Assembly: GCA_021209875.1 (NCBI GenBank)
Contig: JAGYVD010000010.1
Coordinates: forward strand, 868,001 to 932,000
Length of the DNA: 64,000 nucleotides
From: Rosellinia necatrix
Lineage: Eukaryota > Ascomycota > Sordariomycetes > Xylariales > Xylariaceae
Reading direction: 5' to 3'
Part shown: one piece after another, positions 44,968-56,855 of the stretch
How the letters are laid out: the number at the start of each line of letters is the position of its first letter
Position numbering within the stretch: the first letter of the stretch is position 1
Notes under the pieces: generated by a model
What the model was told of the DNA's origin: nothing
Seen by the model: only the letters and a program-made list of their open reading frames with translations
Databases searched by the model: none
Translations under genes and position numbers: made by a program

Positions 44968-45863
44968 CTAACTTATCTTGGCGTTGCTGAAGTCCATCTC
45001 GGGGTGTTGCTGCTGGAACTTCTTGAGGATGTCGGCCTTGCGCTGGTCGTCGGAGCTGGGGAGGCCCAACTCCTTCTGGCGCTGGTCGTACATCATCTTC
45101 TCGACCATGCCGCGGGTCTCGCCGTCGAGGTCGGACAGCTTGCTGTTCTCGGGCTGGATCTTGGTCACGTCGATCTTGGGGGCACTCGTCACCACGTGGG
45201 GCCACCACTCCATCTTGTTCGCCTTGTCTAGGTGGATCTCGATCGTCTTGGTGCCCTCCGGCGTCGTCGTCAGCGTCCAGGTGGAGTCTTCGGTGAGGAT
45301 GGCATGCGGGAAGTCGCCCTGTAGACATGGCCTCATCAGTCACTGCAGTTTTCTTTCTATCTCTCTCTCTCTCTTTCTTTTTTTCTTTTTTTCTTCTTCT
45401 TTTTTAATTTAAATCTCTCTTTATTATAGTGCCTGGAAATAAAACAAGGCCGAAGCTTTCTAAGCGTTATGATGTGCGATGTGAAGAGATGACGGCATAC
45501 CTCAACGATGGGCTCTTGGCCCTTGATCCCAGCCTTGATCTTAAGCTTCTTCAGCTCGACGACCAGGTCACGAGCCCTCATGTTCCCGGGAATGGATGGT
45601 ATGGCGATGTCGAGCTCGGCGATGGTCTGCGTCCACTTGTACGGCAGGGCTGCCTGCTCGGCGGCTTCCTTTGCGCGGGCAGCTGCCTCTTGCTCGGGTG
45701 TGGGATCTGGATATCAGGGCAGGCATGTTAGCTTTCATGGTGGGGGGTCCGTCTGGTTGGATAGAGGGGCACTGGAGGGACATGCAGTTATTGTGAGAAT
45801 GGACCATGAATGCATGAAGGAAAATAGAATATATGAGAACTATATTGTACCTTTGTCAGCCAT
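44968..45863 (-). CDS. nudC: Nuclear movement protein NudC (two introns)
   Basis: NudC-family p23/CS-domain co-chaperone, required for dynein-dependent nuclear migration and normal hyphal growth. Exons are 45863-45851, 45706-45501 and 45318-44968 (189 residues). The first exon is only 13 nt (ATG GCT GAC AAA G), then a 144-nt intron; the second intron is 182 nt with a pyrimidine-rich stretch. The N-terminus [20 protein letters not shown] is a short helix. The CS domain starts at [20 protein letters not shown] and includes [32 protein letters not shown] and the conserved KMEWWPHVV. The tail [32 protein letters not shown] is the typical NudC end. The length is close to Aspergillus nudC (198). 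The gene is divergent from TFB3. Confidence 0.93.
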
Positions 45864-46696
45864 GGTGTTGAGTATGTATTTAGTTATGCTTTGGTAGTAT
45901 TGCTCAGCGTCCCACAGTGACAAGGAAATCGAGAAGGCTAGTGAAAAGAAGGTGGTAAAAAGTGATGGAAACAAGGGAGTGACACCACCGCGACAGTCTT
46001 TGACTTTGTCTACCCCGTCAGACTACAGTTAAGGCTAGGTACAGTTAGACTACAGAATAGGTACCTATGCATGCTGACCCCCTCTTAGGACACACTGGAA
46101 CTAACGTGTTAGCTTATTGGAGGTGTAGCACCTCTGTCAACGGCATGTCCTAAAACGGGGCCCTCACTCCCGTACTGTCCCGTGGTACCTACCTACTTAA
46201 CTAATGGAGGGGCAGACAGCAGCTGTAGCTTCCCCGAGGTACGTACACATACAATCCCTGCAAACAACCCTGCATTCTGCTGCCGTACAAAGGGTATCTT
46301 ACCTATCCCTGTACCTACCATAGCTCTCCGCCAATAACCACTCTTGATGATCAATACTTATTCTTGCCTTGCTGAACTTCGTCGAAAAGGCGGAATAACA
46401 GCCCACACTACCTGGAACACTACCTGGAACAACTCTTTGTTTCTCGTCCCTGTTCCACTCTGACAGCAGGTTCTACACCGCACGATTGCCACCTCGCCTT
46501 CTGCGAGCCCAGTGCTCCCAAATGCACTACTTCAGCCTGCGTTTTCGATCCCCCCAGACTTGAGATTCCTCCGCCTACCGCTCTCCAGCAGTCCAATGCT
46601 CCTCGTCCCAAACCTGCGAGACCACGATTAGATAGAGCAGGCAAGAAGAAGACAAGCCGAAACTACACCGCCACGGCCTACGGCGCCGCAGCCGTC
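45864..46696. other. Divergent promoter region of nudC and TFB3
   Basis: 833 nt between the two start codons. It contains AGGTACCT and TACCTACCT copies (about 46056-46066 and 46185-46200). No ORF supported; the antisense ORF that runs in from TFB3 is a shadow. Confidence 0.6.
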
Positions 46697-47839
46697 ATGT
46701 CTCGCAAACCAGTCACCGGCGGCTCGACCGTCGTCAGGCTCCCGACGGGCCCGACTACCTCTCTCCCGTCCGACATCTGCCCCGTGTGCAAGCGGGTTCG
46801 CTACCTCAACACGGACATGGAGTTCCTGATCAACCCGGAGTGCTACCACCCCATGTGCAGCAACTGCGTGAGCAACATCTTCAAGTCCGGGCCGGCGCAG
46901 TGCCCGTACGCGACCTGCACCAAGACGTTGCGGCAGCGCGGGTTCCGGTCTGCCTTCTTCGGCGACCTGGCCGTGGAGCGCGAGGTCGACATCCGCAAGC
47001 GCGTCGCCGCCGCCTACAACATGGTTGAGGACGACTTTGAGACCCTGCGCGACTACAACAACTACCTGCAGGACGTCGAGGATCTGACCTTCGACCTCAT
47101 CTCCGGCGGCGACGACGAGCGCGCCGCCGCCGAGCAGAAGCTGCTGCGCCGCGAGCAAGAATTCCGCGAGAAGATCGAGCGTAATAAGCGCCGCGGCCGC
47201 GAGGCCGAGCTCTCCCGCCAGAAGCGGGACGCCGCCGAGGCCGAGGCCGCGCGCCAGCGCCGCGCCGACGAGCAGCGTGAGGAGGCCCGCGCCCGCGCCG
47301 AGGAGGCCACCACCAACGCCGAGGTCATGTCGGCCCTCGCGCGTGGCGAGCCCGGGTCGGCCGCCGAGATACAGGCCCGGATCGTGGCGCAGAAGCGCGC
47401 GCGCGTCGCCGCCATCTCTGGTGTGCATTTCCCGAGCCTCTCGGAGGCAGCCGGCGGTAGTGGCGCTGGTAACAACACGCTGTCTATCCGCGGGCTCAAG
47501 ACCAAGAAGATCTCGGAGGAGGAGGAGGACCTCAGCAAGCCGTACGATCCCTTCGCCGGCCTCGGCCCGGCCCTCGAGCCCACCCGCTACGAGCTCCACG
47601 CGCTGTACCCCAACCCGTGGCTCGACGCCGCCCGTACCAACGATGACCACCGCACCCCCGGCTACAACGTGTCGGAGTACGTCGCGCGCGCCATGTTCGA
47701 TGCGTTCGCCGGTCTTGGCATAAATATCGCCGATGAGAAGAAAGACGCCACTCGCAGCCTGGGCACCGTCGCGGCGGCCGAGGTATCCGGAGCCAGTCGT
47801 TCTTTGGGGCGGGCGGATGCCGACGATGTCTTCGGATGA
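46697..47839 (+). CDS. TFB3: Tfb3/MAT1, TFIIH and CAK assembly subunit
   Basis: RING-finger subunit of the TFIIH kinase module, linking CAK (Kin28/CDK7-cyclin) to core TFIIH in transcription and nucleotide-excision repair. It is an intronless 380-residue ORF. The C3HC4 RING has C28, C31, C49, H51, C54, C57, C69 and C74 (CPVCKRVRY, NPECYHPMCSNC, CPYATC). Next comes the family segment LRQRGFRSAFFGDLAVEREVDIRKRV and a long charged helix region (about 125-220, LLRREQEFREKIERNKRRGR...). The C-terminal part contains DPFAGLGPALEPTRYELHAL, as in fungal Tfb3. The gene is GC-rich at third positions, so the opposite strand stays open for 340 codons; that antisense ORF is a shadow. Confidence 0.94.
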   Translation: MSRKPVTGGSTVVRLPTGPTTSLPSDICPVCKRVRYLNTDMEFLINPECYHPMCSNCVSNIFKSGPAQCPYATCTKTLRQRGFRSAFFGDLAVEREVDIRKRVAAAYNMVEDDFETLRDYNNYLQDVEDLTFDLISGGDDERAAAEQKLLRREQEFREKIERNKRRGREAELSRQKRDAAEAEAARQRRADEQREEARARAEEATTNAEVMSALARGEPGSAAEIQARIVAQKRARVAAISGVHFPSLSEAAGGSGAGNNTLSIRGLKTKKISEEEEDLSKPYDPFAGLGPALEPTRYELHALYPNPWLDAARTNDDHRTPGYNVSEYVARAMFDAFAGLGINIADEKKDATRSLGTVAAAEVSGASRSLGRADADDVFG

Positions 47840-49062
47840 AGTCGTTGGTTCGTCTAGCCATCAGATCAGCGGGTCGCGCAATACGAAGTGGTGTTGAGAG
47901 TAGTCGTGCAGATCCGAGATCAGGCTGCAAGCACACACACATACACAAGGCATACGGCCTCCATCCAGCTTCGCGAGTCATTGGGTACTAGTCACATGAG
48001 CGAGCTATCTGTCTACTTTTCGCCTCCATTGTTTCATCCGTAGGGACAAGTCTGCCACCATACTACCGCCTGCGGACATAAAAGACCAGGTGGACAATTC
48101 TATGCGGCAGATTGATCATCTGTTCATGGACTAGGTACCTTATACACTACAACAAACTCAGCTTTCTCGGCCTCCCACCGCTAACTAGCATCACCACCAC
48201 CCCATCTAACATCTCACATGCATAGCGGCGGCGTTTTCAATCCTTCGTGTCAATTTGTTCTACATACCGACACCCCGGCATTGAAAGGGGATTATCAACG
48301 GGGTATGTAAAGGATTATATTGGGGGGGTACAACTGGGGGAAGGGGAAGGCCCCTTAGAGAACCGCCACGACGCGTCGTGCAATGGCAAAAATGCCGAAG
48401 CGAAAATCGGACCCGATGGTACGAGGTAGATAGAAATAGGCCAGGACGTCCAGTGAGAGGGACCTATGCTTGGGGTAGACTCGTCAATGGTCGGCAGGAC
48501 GAAGAAGCCCAGCTTGGTCTGGTCCGGTCTAGCTCACAGCAAGCGAATGAAAAACGGGGATTGAACGTAGCCACCAATGCTTGCCGATGTGTTGATTGAT
48601 TCGGATAACGAATGCTGTTTCCACCTCTCACTCATGGCCTTACAATTGGGTAAACAAATTTCATTAAATTCAAAAGGCTGATAAATATGTAAACACGTAA
48701 GCTCACGAGAACCTTTGCTTAGCAGGTAATGTAAAGTAGGCATCGTATTTATTTAACCCGACCTGACCTGGCTTGGCCCGACACCTACAATGGGGTAGGT
48801 AAGGTAGCCATAGTTACATTTGGGGGGGTGGCCGGATAGAAAAAGGAAGCCGAACACTACCCATTCATCCTATCCCAGTAAGAAAAGGCGCTCGTACGGG
48901 AGAAAAAGGTTCATCCCTCGCACCGGGCAGGAAACTAGCTCTAAGAACGAAAAGTGAAAACGCCCTTCCATGCTTGGATCTTACAAAAAACCGCCTACCC
49001 TAACATTAGGCCCTCTACTCCTCCTCTTGTCAAACTTTACTAACGCGAGAGGATGGCCGTGG
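47840..49062. other. Spacer between convergent TFB3 and AP180-type genes
   Basis: 3' flanks of two convergent genes, with small ORFs of 60-70 codons and no recognisable features. Confidence 0.6.
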
Positions 49063-51257
49063 TTATTGCTGCTGCTGCCACGGCGTCTGTTGAGCCGGCC
49101 TGGGAAATACGGGTTGTGTCGGCAGTTGGTCCAGACCACCGCCGATGGGCATCTGGCTGTGCTGCCATCCCATACCGGTCTGATGGTTGACAAAAGCACC
49201 CTGCCTGAATGGATTCGTAGCTCCTGTAGCCTGAGGCTGTATGCCCCCACTGGTCTGTGGCCGCGACTGCTGGGTTGGGCCTCCGGCAGGCGAAAAATTC
49301 TTTGCGAACGGGTTTGTCCCGGTCGGTGCGGGCTGTAGTAATCCTGGGGGTTGACTAGGCGGTGGCGATTGGAACGGCGAAGCCGATGGTGGACTAGAAA
49401 ACGGCGTTGTACCCTGTGGCGACGACCTAGCGAAGGGGTTTGTGGGCTGCCGGGCGAGGGTTGTAGGGGGTTGGCTCTGGGGGCTTGATGGTGTGGGGAA
49501 AGTGTTTGGCATGCTGTTATTAGTGGGCATGCCCGTCGGGCTGGCCATCATCATCGACGCTCTGAACGGATTCGTTGTTTGTTGGCCGGTTTGCATTGGG
49601 GGCAAGAGATTTCCCGTAGGAAAAGTTGCGACGGCGTCTTGTGGTATTGAACCTAAGCTGTTAGGATTAAAGCTTGGCTGTGGTGTGTAACCGCCGAAGC
49701 CCGCTCCAGTAAAGTTAGACTGTACTTGGGGAGGCACCTGGGGAGGCATCTGGGGAGGCATCTGAGGAGGCATCTGGGGGGGTATCTGGGGGGGCATCTG
49801 AGGGGCCATCTGTTGCGGTAGTGGAAATCCGGTGGGGTTGGGCTGCTGAAATGGGCTGTTATTCGGATACCCTGTGGGCTGGGGCACGAAGCCGTTGCCT
49901 TGAAACTGGGTTGGTTGCTGCATTCCCGATGGCCAGGGGTTCCCAGCGTTCATCAGTGGCATTTGTATCTGCTGAGCTGGCTGGGTGCTGGGCTGGGTAC
50001 TCATCGTGGTCTGATTTTGCTCTATTGAGTCAAAGAAATCGATGAGATCGGGGTCAGGGCCCTTCGTAGCCTGGGGCGCCTTCGGGCCAGACGCAGACGA
50101 TTCATTCGCGGTCACAAGCGGTTTGGCAGTCTCTGTCTTTGCTTCTAATGCGCTCTTTTCCCCTTTCGACAGCCCGCCCTTCTTCTTAGCTTGTTGTTCG
50201 GCTATGTACTGTCTCCTATTTATCTCAAAATCGGGATCGTTAAGGTAGTCTTCGAGCTGGCGACGCAAGTTTACCGGGGCGTGTTTCAGCTTAGGGACCT
50301 CTACCCTTGTATGAGGCTCCCACTGTCGGGCCACAGTCAAGTACTGTACAACAGCATCCGTAGTTTTGGTGAAGTGACGGTAGATGTCCATAGCCCGCTC
50401 CGCATCCACTTTTGACATCTCGAAGAAGTGTCCTAAGAACAAGTCAGACCCGAGTAGAATAAACGAGAAGCGCGGATGTTCGATTTACCGAGTATGTTGA
50501 TCATGCCTTGGTTCAGCACCTGGAATAGACTAAGAAGGTCGAGGACCAGAAGCCTAAATACGGTGATAGTAATCTCGTTTTCAGGTTCATCCAAGACCTT
50601 TCTGCTAGTCAGTCCCTCGATCACCAGGGTAAGCTGCATCGCGTGAACATACATCACATTTCAATAAAGCACTCAGTTGACGTTGGACCACTTCAGTTTC
50701 TCGTAGGAGGCCCTTTTCAACCGAGAGACTTTCGAGCCGTGTCTCCTTCGCGCGCACCCAGTCTAGCTTGGTGTCTTTATAAGCACGCACCCGCTCGCTC
50801 AAATAGGAGGCGTAATGCCGTATGTTCCGACCTTGTATCTGGGCTACAGCGGAACATGTATCAGCATGGCACGTTGAACGACTGTAGCAGGGGCAACGGA
50901 CCGTCAGTGAAGGAGCTTATAGCTAACTGGTTACGGTTTCTGGCCAGATACGATAATGTGGCGTCGGGCGAGCCCTCTCGGATCATTAAATGTACGGTGA
51001 TCAAACTCTTGAAAACGACGGTCCATGTCGAGTCTCGGAGTCGGTTTTGCAGGGCACGGAAGACTTCGCCGACGCCGGCTTCACCAGCGTGGGTGGCTAC
51101 CAGAATATGTTCGATGTACTTCGTCTTCGGGGGGGCAGCCTACAGTAGCCATACCAGTCAGCACCGACGGCGGATTCAACGAAGCTACGGTCTCAGAGCT
51201 CGGACTCGCCTTGATCTTGGTTGCGCCCTTGACGGACTTTTCGAAAGAGCTCGACAT
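49063..51257 (-). CDS. AP180/CALM-type clathrin adaptor with ANTH domain (four introns)
   Basis: ANTH-domain endocytic adaptor (yeast Yap1801/1802, animal CALM), binding PI(4,5)P2 and clathrin at the plasma membrane. Exons are 51257-51210, 51139-50902, 50843-50653, 50597-50489 and 50432-49063 (651 residues). The N-terminus KGATKIKAAPPKTKYIEHIL holds the lipid-binding pattern (K10, K21, K23, Y24). DSTWTVVFKSLITVHLMIRE, RNIRHYASYLSERVRAYKDT, ENEITITVFRLLVLDLLSLF and HFFEMSKVDAERAMDIY complete the ANTH fold (about 1-280). The disordered tail has DLIDFF (about 324, clathrin-box-like), a PPQM repeat (405-433) and four NPF motifs (483, 527, 569, 602) for EH-domain partners. Intron 1 (51140-51209) has a GC donor (AAG|GCGAGT); the other three use GT. 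Confidence 0.93.
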
Positions 51258-54200
51258 CTCTGCTCGTATCTCGGTTCTCTTGGCCCCCGTGAGGATCTCG
51301 ACGCGGGAGCAGGTGTACAGAAGAGGTAACCAGGGTGACTAGAGCGGTTCGGCGCCGTCCGCGAGGTGTCGTTATATGTGGTGCACGGATCGGCGATGGG
51401 TCGGGTGGATGGGCGCGATGTGATGTCGCTACGGCAGGACAAACGCCCCAGGCGGCAGCACAAGAGTACGGCGTTACGGCGAGGGGTTCGGGCCAGGATG
51501 CTAGGCACGGCGCGCGAGCCGCAGCAAATAGCCCCGCGTATGAAAGGCGCACACGTGGGCGTCAGCGTGGGCGTCAATGCCGGTCACGCGCACGGACGGG
51601 TATGCGGCAGCCGGTCAGATGCCGGGTGGGAAAGAGACGCAGGGCGAGTGGGCGAGGGCCGACGATGGATGGGTGGCAAGCCGGATGGGCGACAGGCAGG
51701 ACGGGCAGAAGAGACAAGACGGGGGTGCGAGAAGGGTCAGCCTCATTCCATGGCGCGAGCACTGCCTATGTGACGCATACGATGGTCGAGACTACAATGC
51801 CGTCTGCATTAACAATATACATTTATCGATTTAAGTGGGCAAGTAACAATGGCTCCTCGGCATGGCATACGGCGTACGGGTATATTAGCGAGGGACGGAC
51901 GGTCGTGGTGATGCTCGGTGGTTGTGGTGACGATGGTCGTCGGCAGGCTTTAGGGAAATTGCGAGTTGATAACTCCCAGCGTCGGGCACAGATACGTCGT
52001 TCGGTGGGGCCGCCGCTGCACGATTTATGGGAAGGGCAGCTCATTCTTGTGCTACTTATGCACGGTCGGCGTGCAATATGCTGTGTACAAGCCGGAGCTA
52101 GCCCAAAATAGATGCTGACGCCCGTTGCCATTGGCTCCTGGCCATCATCCAACTTCCAGTTGATGCCACCAAATCGTGGAGGCATTTGTAGTTGACGTAA
52201 GTAACCTTAGGACTAGATTTAGGTGCACAGGTTAGGGCATCTCAAAAGAACACCTATCACAAGCTACCTTTCACTCCCTCTCTCCCTCTTTCTCTCTTTC
52301 TCTCTTTCTCTCCATCTCCTTTAGCCAGGCACCCTAAGATAGAGCTGTTTGACATATCAGAAACACGGCTTTTCTATAACAGGTGCCTACCCAGGTACCT
52401 ACCTACCCGCCTAACCTACTTATACCTAGCGCCTTCAATATGTTCAACATCAAAAACGAAGGAGTCCCCTCTCCTCCTCTCCTCTCGAGTCCATCAGCAT
52501 CATCATCAAATGCTCCTATTTTTCTTCATACATGCCCCTATGTTTTTCCCGTCTTTTCCGTTTCTCTGCAGTCCTTTTCTATTTCTAGACTGCGTCAATC
52601 TAGACACCGAGAACCGAAGATGAAATGCCCCGTCGCTAATCTCCCTTCGTCCCCATTCCGTACTGCACCCCTTTCCACCAATCCGCTAGTCCAGCTTCTG
52701 CCCCTTCCTCCTCCTCAGCCTTGGCTGGTCTGCCAGTAGCATCCCAAAACCGCCGTCAGCCAGCCAGAGTATTGGAAATCCATCTCTCGCCAGACACGCC
52801 CGATGTATACTTAGTCTGGATAAACCTCTTAGGTGGGAATCCGTAGGCAGACCGTGGGTGGGGTCCAAATTGGTGTGCATTCTCATTCCCCTGCAACTAT
52901 CTTAGCTCTAGCGAGCGCTCTCATGCGATCGATCTGCTGCAAGCCACGCGAAGCCCACCCCCACATTCGACATCCAAAGTATACTGCATCTTAAGACAGC
53001 ATCTTGGACAGATTCCTCTGAGGACGCATAGGGGGAACCGTTCTTCAATTCCAAAGCCCTCGGCTTCCAGAAACGGCCCCAAGCGTTCCTATCACCCAAG
53101 CATGAGACTCATTGAATTTCAACGTTAGAGCGTAGACAGCATGCCATCATCTTGCCGCCGTGAATCGGAGCTACGTTAGTTAGGGATGTCCAGCTCTATG
53201 TCTCCCATCGGTTCGTCAATCTAACCGCCTTCCCTTCATGTAACGTCTTCATTGGCACGTGTATTTTAAACCGTGTTATAGTATGTCTCCGTCTTGTTCC
53301 GTCCTGTTGCTATGCGTTCACAATAGATCAAAAATTACAACAGCAACATTCTAGTCAATCACCAGGCTGGGGAAATCATATTATTAATGTATCTCCTTAG
53401 CATTGACTTCAAGTTGTTATCCAACCATATCTTAACACAATACGCCCTGGCTTCATTGCGTTGCGGGTAGGATCTAAGATGGAGCGCGATTTACCCAGCA
53501 CTGGCAGCACACTTACCGCTTATCCACAAATGTCTACCCGATGAAACGGGTTGCCTGTGGCATCATCTCGGCGCGAACAACCGTAAGACACGAAACGTAT
53601 CAGGCCAAATGCATCCTAAGGCGGCTTGGTATTAGTTCAACTGTGTGACCGTAACTGTGTCCCCACGTGCATTCCGATAACATGTCCAGCGGCAAGACGC
53701 CCAGGCGACACCTGTATTCGGAACCACTTAGTTCAGGTATCATACCACGACCAAACCTAGAAATCATAGTTAGATTCGAGTTTCCGCAAAGCTGATCGGC
53801 CACACTTGAGGATTTCATGTATTCTGATACACGAGCATGCTGGGAAAAGATGGTATGGTTGCATGCTTCGGACCGGTGTGACATGGCATCGCAATGCTCT
53901 CCACGTCGCCCGATAGCTTTCACATCTTCCGTAATTCAAGTATCTTATCAGAGTTGCTTGCTTGTGTCCGATGATAAACAAGGTCGATGTGTGTCGAACA
54001 CTTATTTCATGATCCCATTCTCTATGTCACAGCAGAACCACTTGAGCCCCCGAGGAGGAGAGTTCTGAAGCTCCAAGATGTGGAATACGTCATATTATAC
54101 ACGCAGCTTTCATCATCTGCGACAAGTATGAGTTAGCAAGACAGTAAGCCAGCGATGAGCGGATAATGCGTGGAAATGAATTTGTAGAGACTTACTTTTA

Positions 54201-54547
54201 TTTGAATTGGAAGGATGAAGAAAAAAGAAAGGGAAAGTTCCAAGCCCCACCAGAGGTCGAGGAAGAAATAGGAAATCGACAGATAACGGGATTGCCTGCG
54301 ATAAGGATCAATCCAGGTGCCAAACAGGTGATCAAAATCAGATGTTACCTACGAAGTTAGTCTCACAGAATAAACTCTTTAAGTGGGGGCCGATTTCATA
54401 TCCACTCTAGAGAGGGCAACCTCATGTTAGCCCCTGGTATAGGTAGGTACCTACCTAGCTAGTTGGAGCCAACTTGAAATCAACGGTATCGGCGACCAAA
54501 GGGATACATACACACATCAATATAAAACTTGTCGGGGCTATCGAGAT
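51258..54547. other. 3.3-kb spacer between divergent AP180-type and AspRS genes
   Basis: The first few hundred bases upstream of 51257 are GC-rich and probably promoter and leader of the AP180-type gene; the 258-codon plus ORF there has arginine-rich, shadow-like composition. A pyrimidine CTTT/CTCT run lies at 52277-52315. AGGTA/TACCT copies occur at 52381-52405 and 54437-54462. No supportable gene was found at 52.3-54.4 kb. Confidence 0.55.
54441..54456. promoter_or_regulatory. 16-bp perfect palindrome AGGTAGGTACCTACCT
   Basis: It equals its own reverse complement and ends 91 nt before the AspRS start codon, so it lies in the promoter or leader. It belongs to the recurrent AGGTA/TACCT motif of the window. 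Function is inferred only from position. Confidence 0.4.
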
Positions 54548-56855
54548 ATGAGGAGGACATTCACACCATCGCTTCTGAGGGCTAACCCAAGATGTCTTAT
54601 CCGTTCCAGCACACGACTGCAGCGAATAGGGCCTGGACCTCAGCTTTTCGTCACCAGAACTTATGAGACTGAGGCCTCGTCCGAGGCCCCCCCAGCAGCC
54701 TCCTTGGACCCGACCCCGTTCGAAATCTTCAAGAAATCTCGTAAGCCATACAAATCCCACCCTCGCTCAATGATGCCTTGCCACTAAATGGCACTACTAC
54801 CTAGTGCAGTACAAGCCGCGCACTCTACCATACCTATATAAGCCAGGTCAAGAGATCATTCTCCATGGCTTCCTGATGAAACGGCGGCATCACAGCGAGC
54901 GTTTGAGCTTCTATAATATTCAACTCGCCAACACGATTCGCTCATCTGTCCAAATCGTGTCCCGTTGGGAGGAAGAGGGCTCAGCCGAACATGCTGCCCA
55001 TATCTACCTCAAATCTCTACCTTCATACAGCCCAGTTTGCATTACAGCAGACCCCGTATCATTGAACAGTAACCAAACGAGTTATAGCAGGGATACTGCC
55101 GTCTCCAAGTACACAGAGGCTATAACTCGTTGCGAACTTAGGCTGAAGGAGGTCCAGGGCCTCAACATATTCCCCAAGGACATAATTGTCTCTAAAGATG
55201 CTGTGTGGCCGCCTAAACATCGCCATCTCCAGATGAGATTCGACCCTCTTCTGTATGAGCGATTGCGATTTCGCGATAATATCGCCGAAACACTCCGCCA
55301 GACGCTGAGGCACAGGACTTTCATAGAGGTGGAAACACCGTTGCTGTTCAAGTCAACCCCAGAAGGCGCTCGAGAGTTTTTGGTGCCAACCCGACGAGAA
55401 GGACACGCATACGCGTTACCCCAGAGCCCCCAGCAATACAAACAATTGCTCATATCTGGCGATGTCTCCAGATACTTCCAGTTCGCCAGATGCTTCCGAG
55501 ACGAAGATCACCGCGCCGACCGACAGCCCGAATTTACTCAGGTATGTCATTTATCTCTATTGATGATAGCATTATACTAAATAGGAGTAGGTCGACCTTG
55601 AAATGTCTTTCGCCAATCAAGATACAGTAATGGACATGGTGAACATGATGATGTTGGACGTATCTACATCCTTACACAAAAATTATGTTCCCAGGAACAT
55701 CAACGGCATACAGCACCCGAGTAGGATTTCTATGGTCTCCAAGAATGGTCCGCGATATGACATAATCAAAACCCCTATTGGCCGCATACCCTATGATATA
55801 AGCATGACTTATTACGGCACCGATAAACCGGATTTGCGAATGCAGTCGCCTCAGGTATCAAGGGTAAGCTCATAGCTTCCTATGTGTTCACAAACTTTTG
55901 TTCTAACAAGTGATAGATAATCGAAGTCGGTCACTGGCTTACCCCGGAATTCAAGAGCATGGTTTCTACTCTGGACGATCCCATCGTGGAGGCTTGCAAA
56001 TTCCGGTTTTCAGGATCACCTCAAGACTCGGCCCAATTCATCCGGGATTTTTTCGACACGCTTCCCAATACCCCCCACAAACTACGTGGTGGTAACGCAC
56101 CCGGCGTGCTCGTGTTTGACCCGTCAAAACCACTCAACGGCCTCTCTTCTATTGGCCACGATGCGGCGGCGAGATTAGTCGACCTCAAAGCCGAGGGTTG
56201 GGATGCCGCCGAGCCCGGCGATGTCATTATTGCATTTGCCCGAAAAAACCGGCCTCACCAGGGAGGCTCTACAGAGCTTGGCAGGCTCCGGAAGCTCATA
56301 TATGACAGCGCGGTGGAGAAAGGCCTCCTGCCCAAGGACCACTCGCTCAAGTTCATCTGGATAACCGAGTTCCCCATGTTCACGCCGAACGACGATGGCC
56401 CAGGCCAGGGGGGCTCGGCGGGCTTCTCCGCCACGCACCACCCCTTCACCTCGCCCTTGTCGGCCGCGGACTTCGAGCTTCTCCTGACGGATCCGCTGCG
56501 GGCCAAGGCCGCCCATTACGACCTCGTGCTCAACGGCGTAGAGATTGGCGGGGGCAGCCAGCGTATCCACGTCGCCGAGGTCCAGGAGTACGTCATGCGG
56601 GACGTCCTCAAGATGACGGACGAGGGCGTGGCCCAGTTCTCCCATCTCCTGGAGGCGCTCCGCGCGGGCTGCCCGCCCCACGCCGGATTCGCCTTCGGGT
56701 TCGACCGGTTCGTGTCCGTGCTCTGCGGCGTCCCGTCCGTCAGGGACGTCATCGCCTTCCCCAAGAACAACAAGGGAGAGGATCTGCTCGTGGGCAGCCC
56801 GTCCAGGATAACCCAGGCCGAGCGGGCGACCTATGGTTCCCTCGCCGATTCGTAA
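54548..56855 (+). CDS. MSD1: Mitochondrial aspartyl-tRNA synthetase (three introns)
   Basis: Class II synthetase of the bacterial/mitochondrial type, charging mitochondrial tRNA-Asp with aspartate. Exons are 54548-54740, 54805-55541, 55591-55863 and 55917-56855 (713 residues); introns are 64, 49 and 53 nt. The N-terminus [20 protein letters not shown] is Arg-rich and lacks acids, as expected for a mitochondrial presequence. An OB-fold domain follows ([20 protein letters not shown]). Class II motif 1 lies near [20 protein letters not shown]. Motif 2 is [16 protein letters not shown] (295-310), running on to VDLEMSF. Motif 3 is GFAFGFDR (658-665). The GAD-like insertion sits between motifs 2 and 3. 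The C-terminus ends [15 protein letters not shown]. The gene is convergent with PEX13. Confidence 0.94.

Noticed and set aside
46628..47650. 340-codon minus-strand ORF opposite TFB3
   Set aside because: It mirrors a clear TFB3 gene with GC-rich third positions, which keeps the opposite frame open; its Val/Gly/Leu/Arg composition is that of a shadow.
50643..51329. 228-codon plus-strand ORF over the AP180-type N-terminal exons
   Set aside because: Antisense to four exons that together give a convincing ANTH domain.
51335..52111. 258-codon plus-strand ORF upstream of the AP180-type gene
   Set aside because: Arg/Gly/Ala-rich, no family resemblance, and lies in the expected promoter and leader of the divergent gene.
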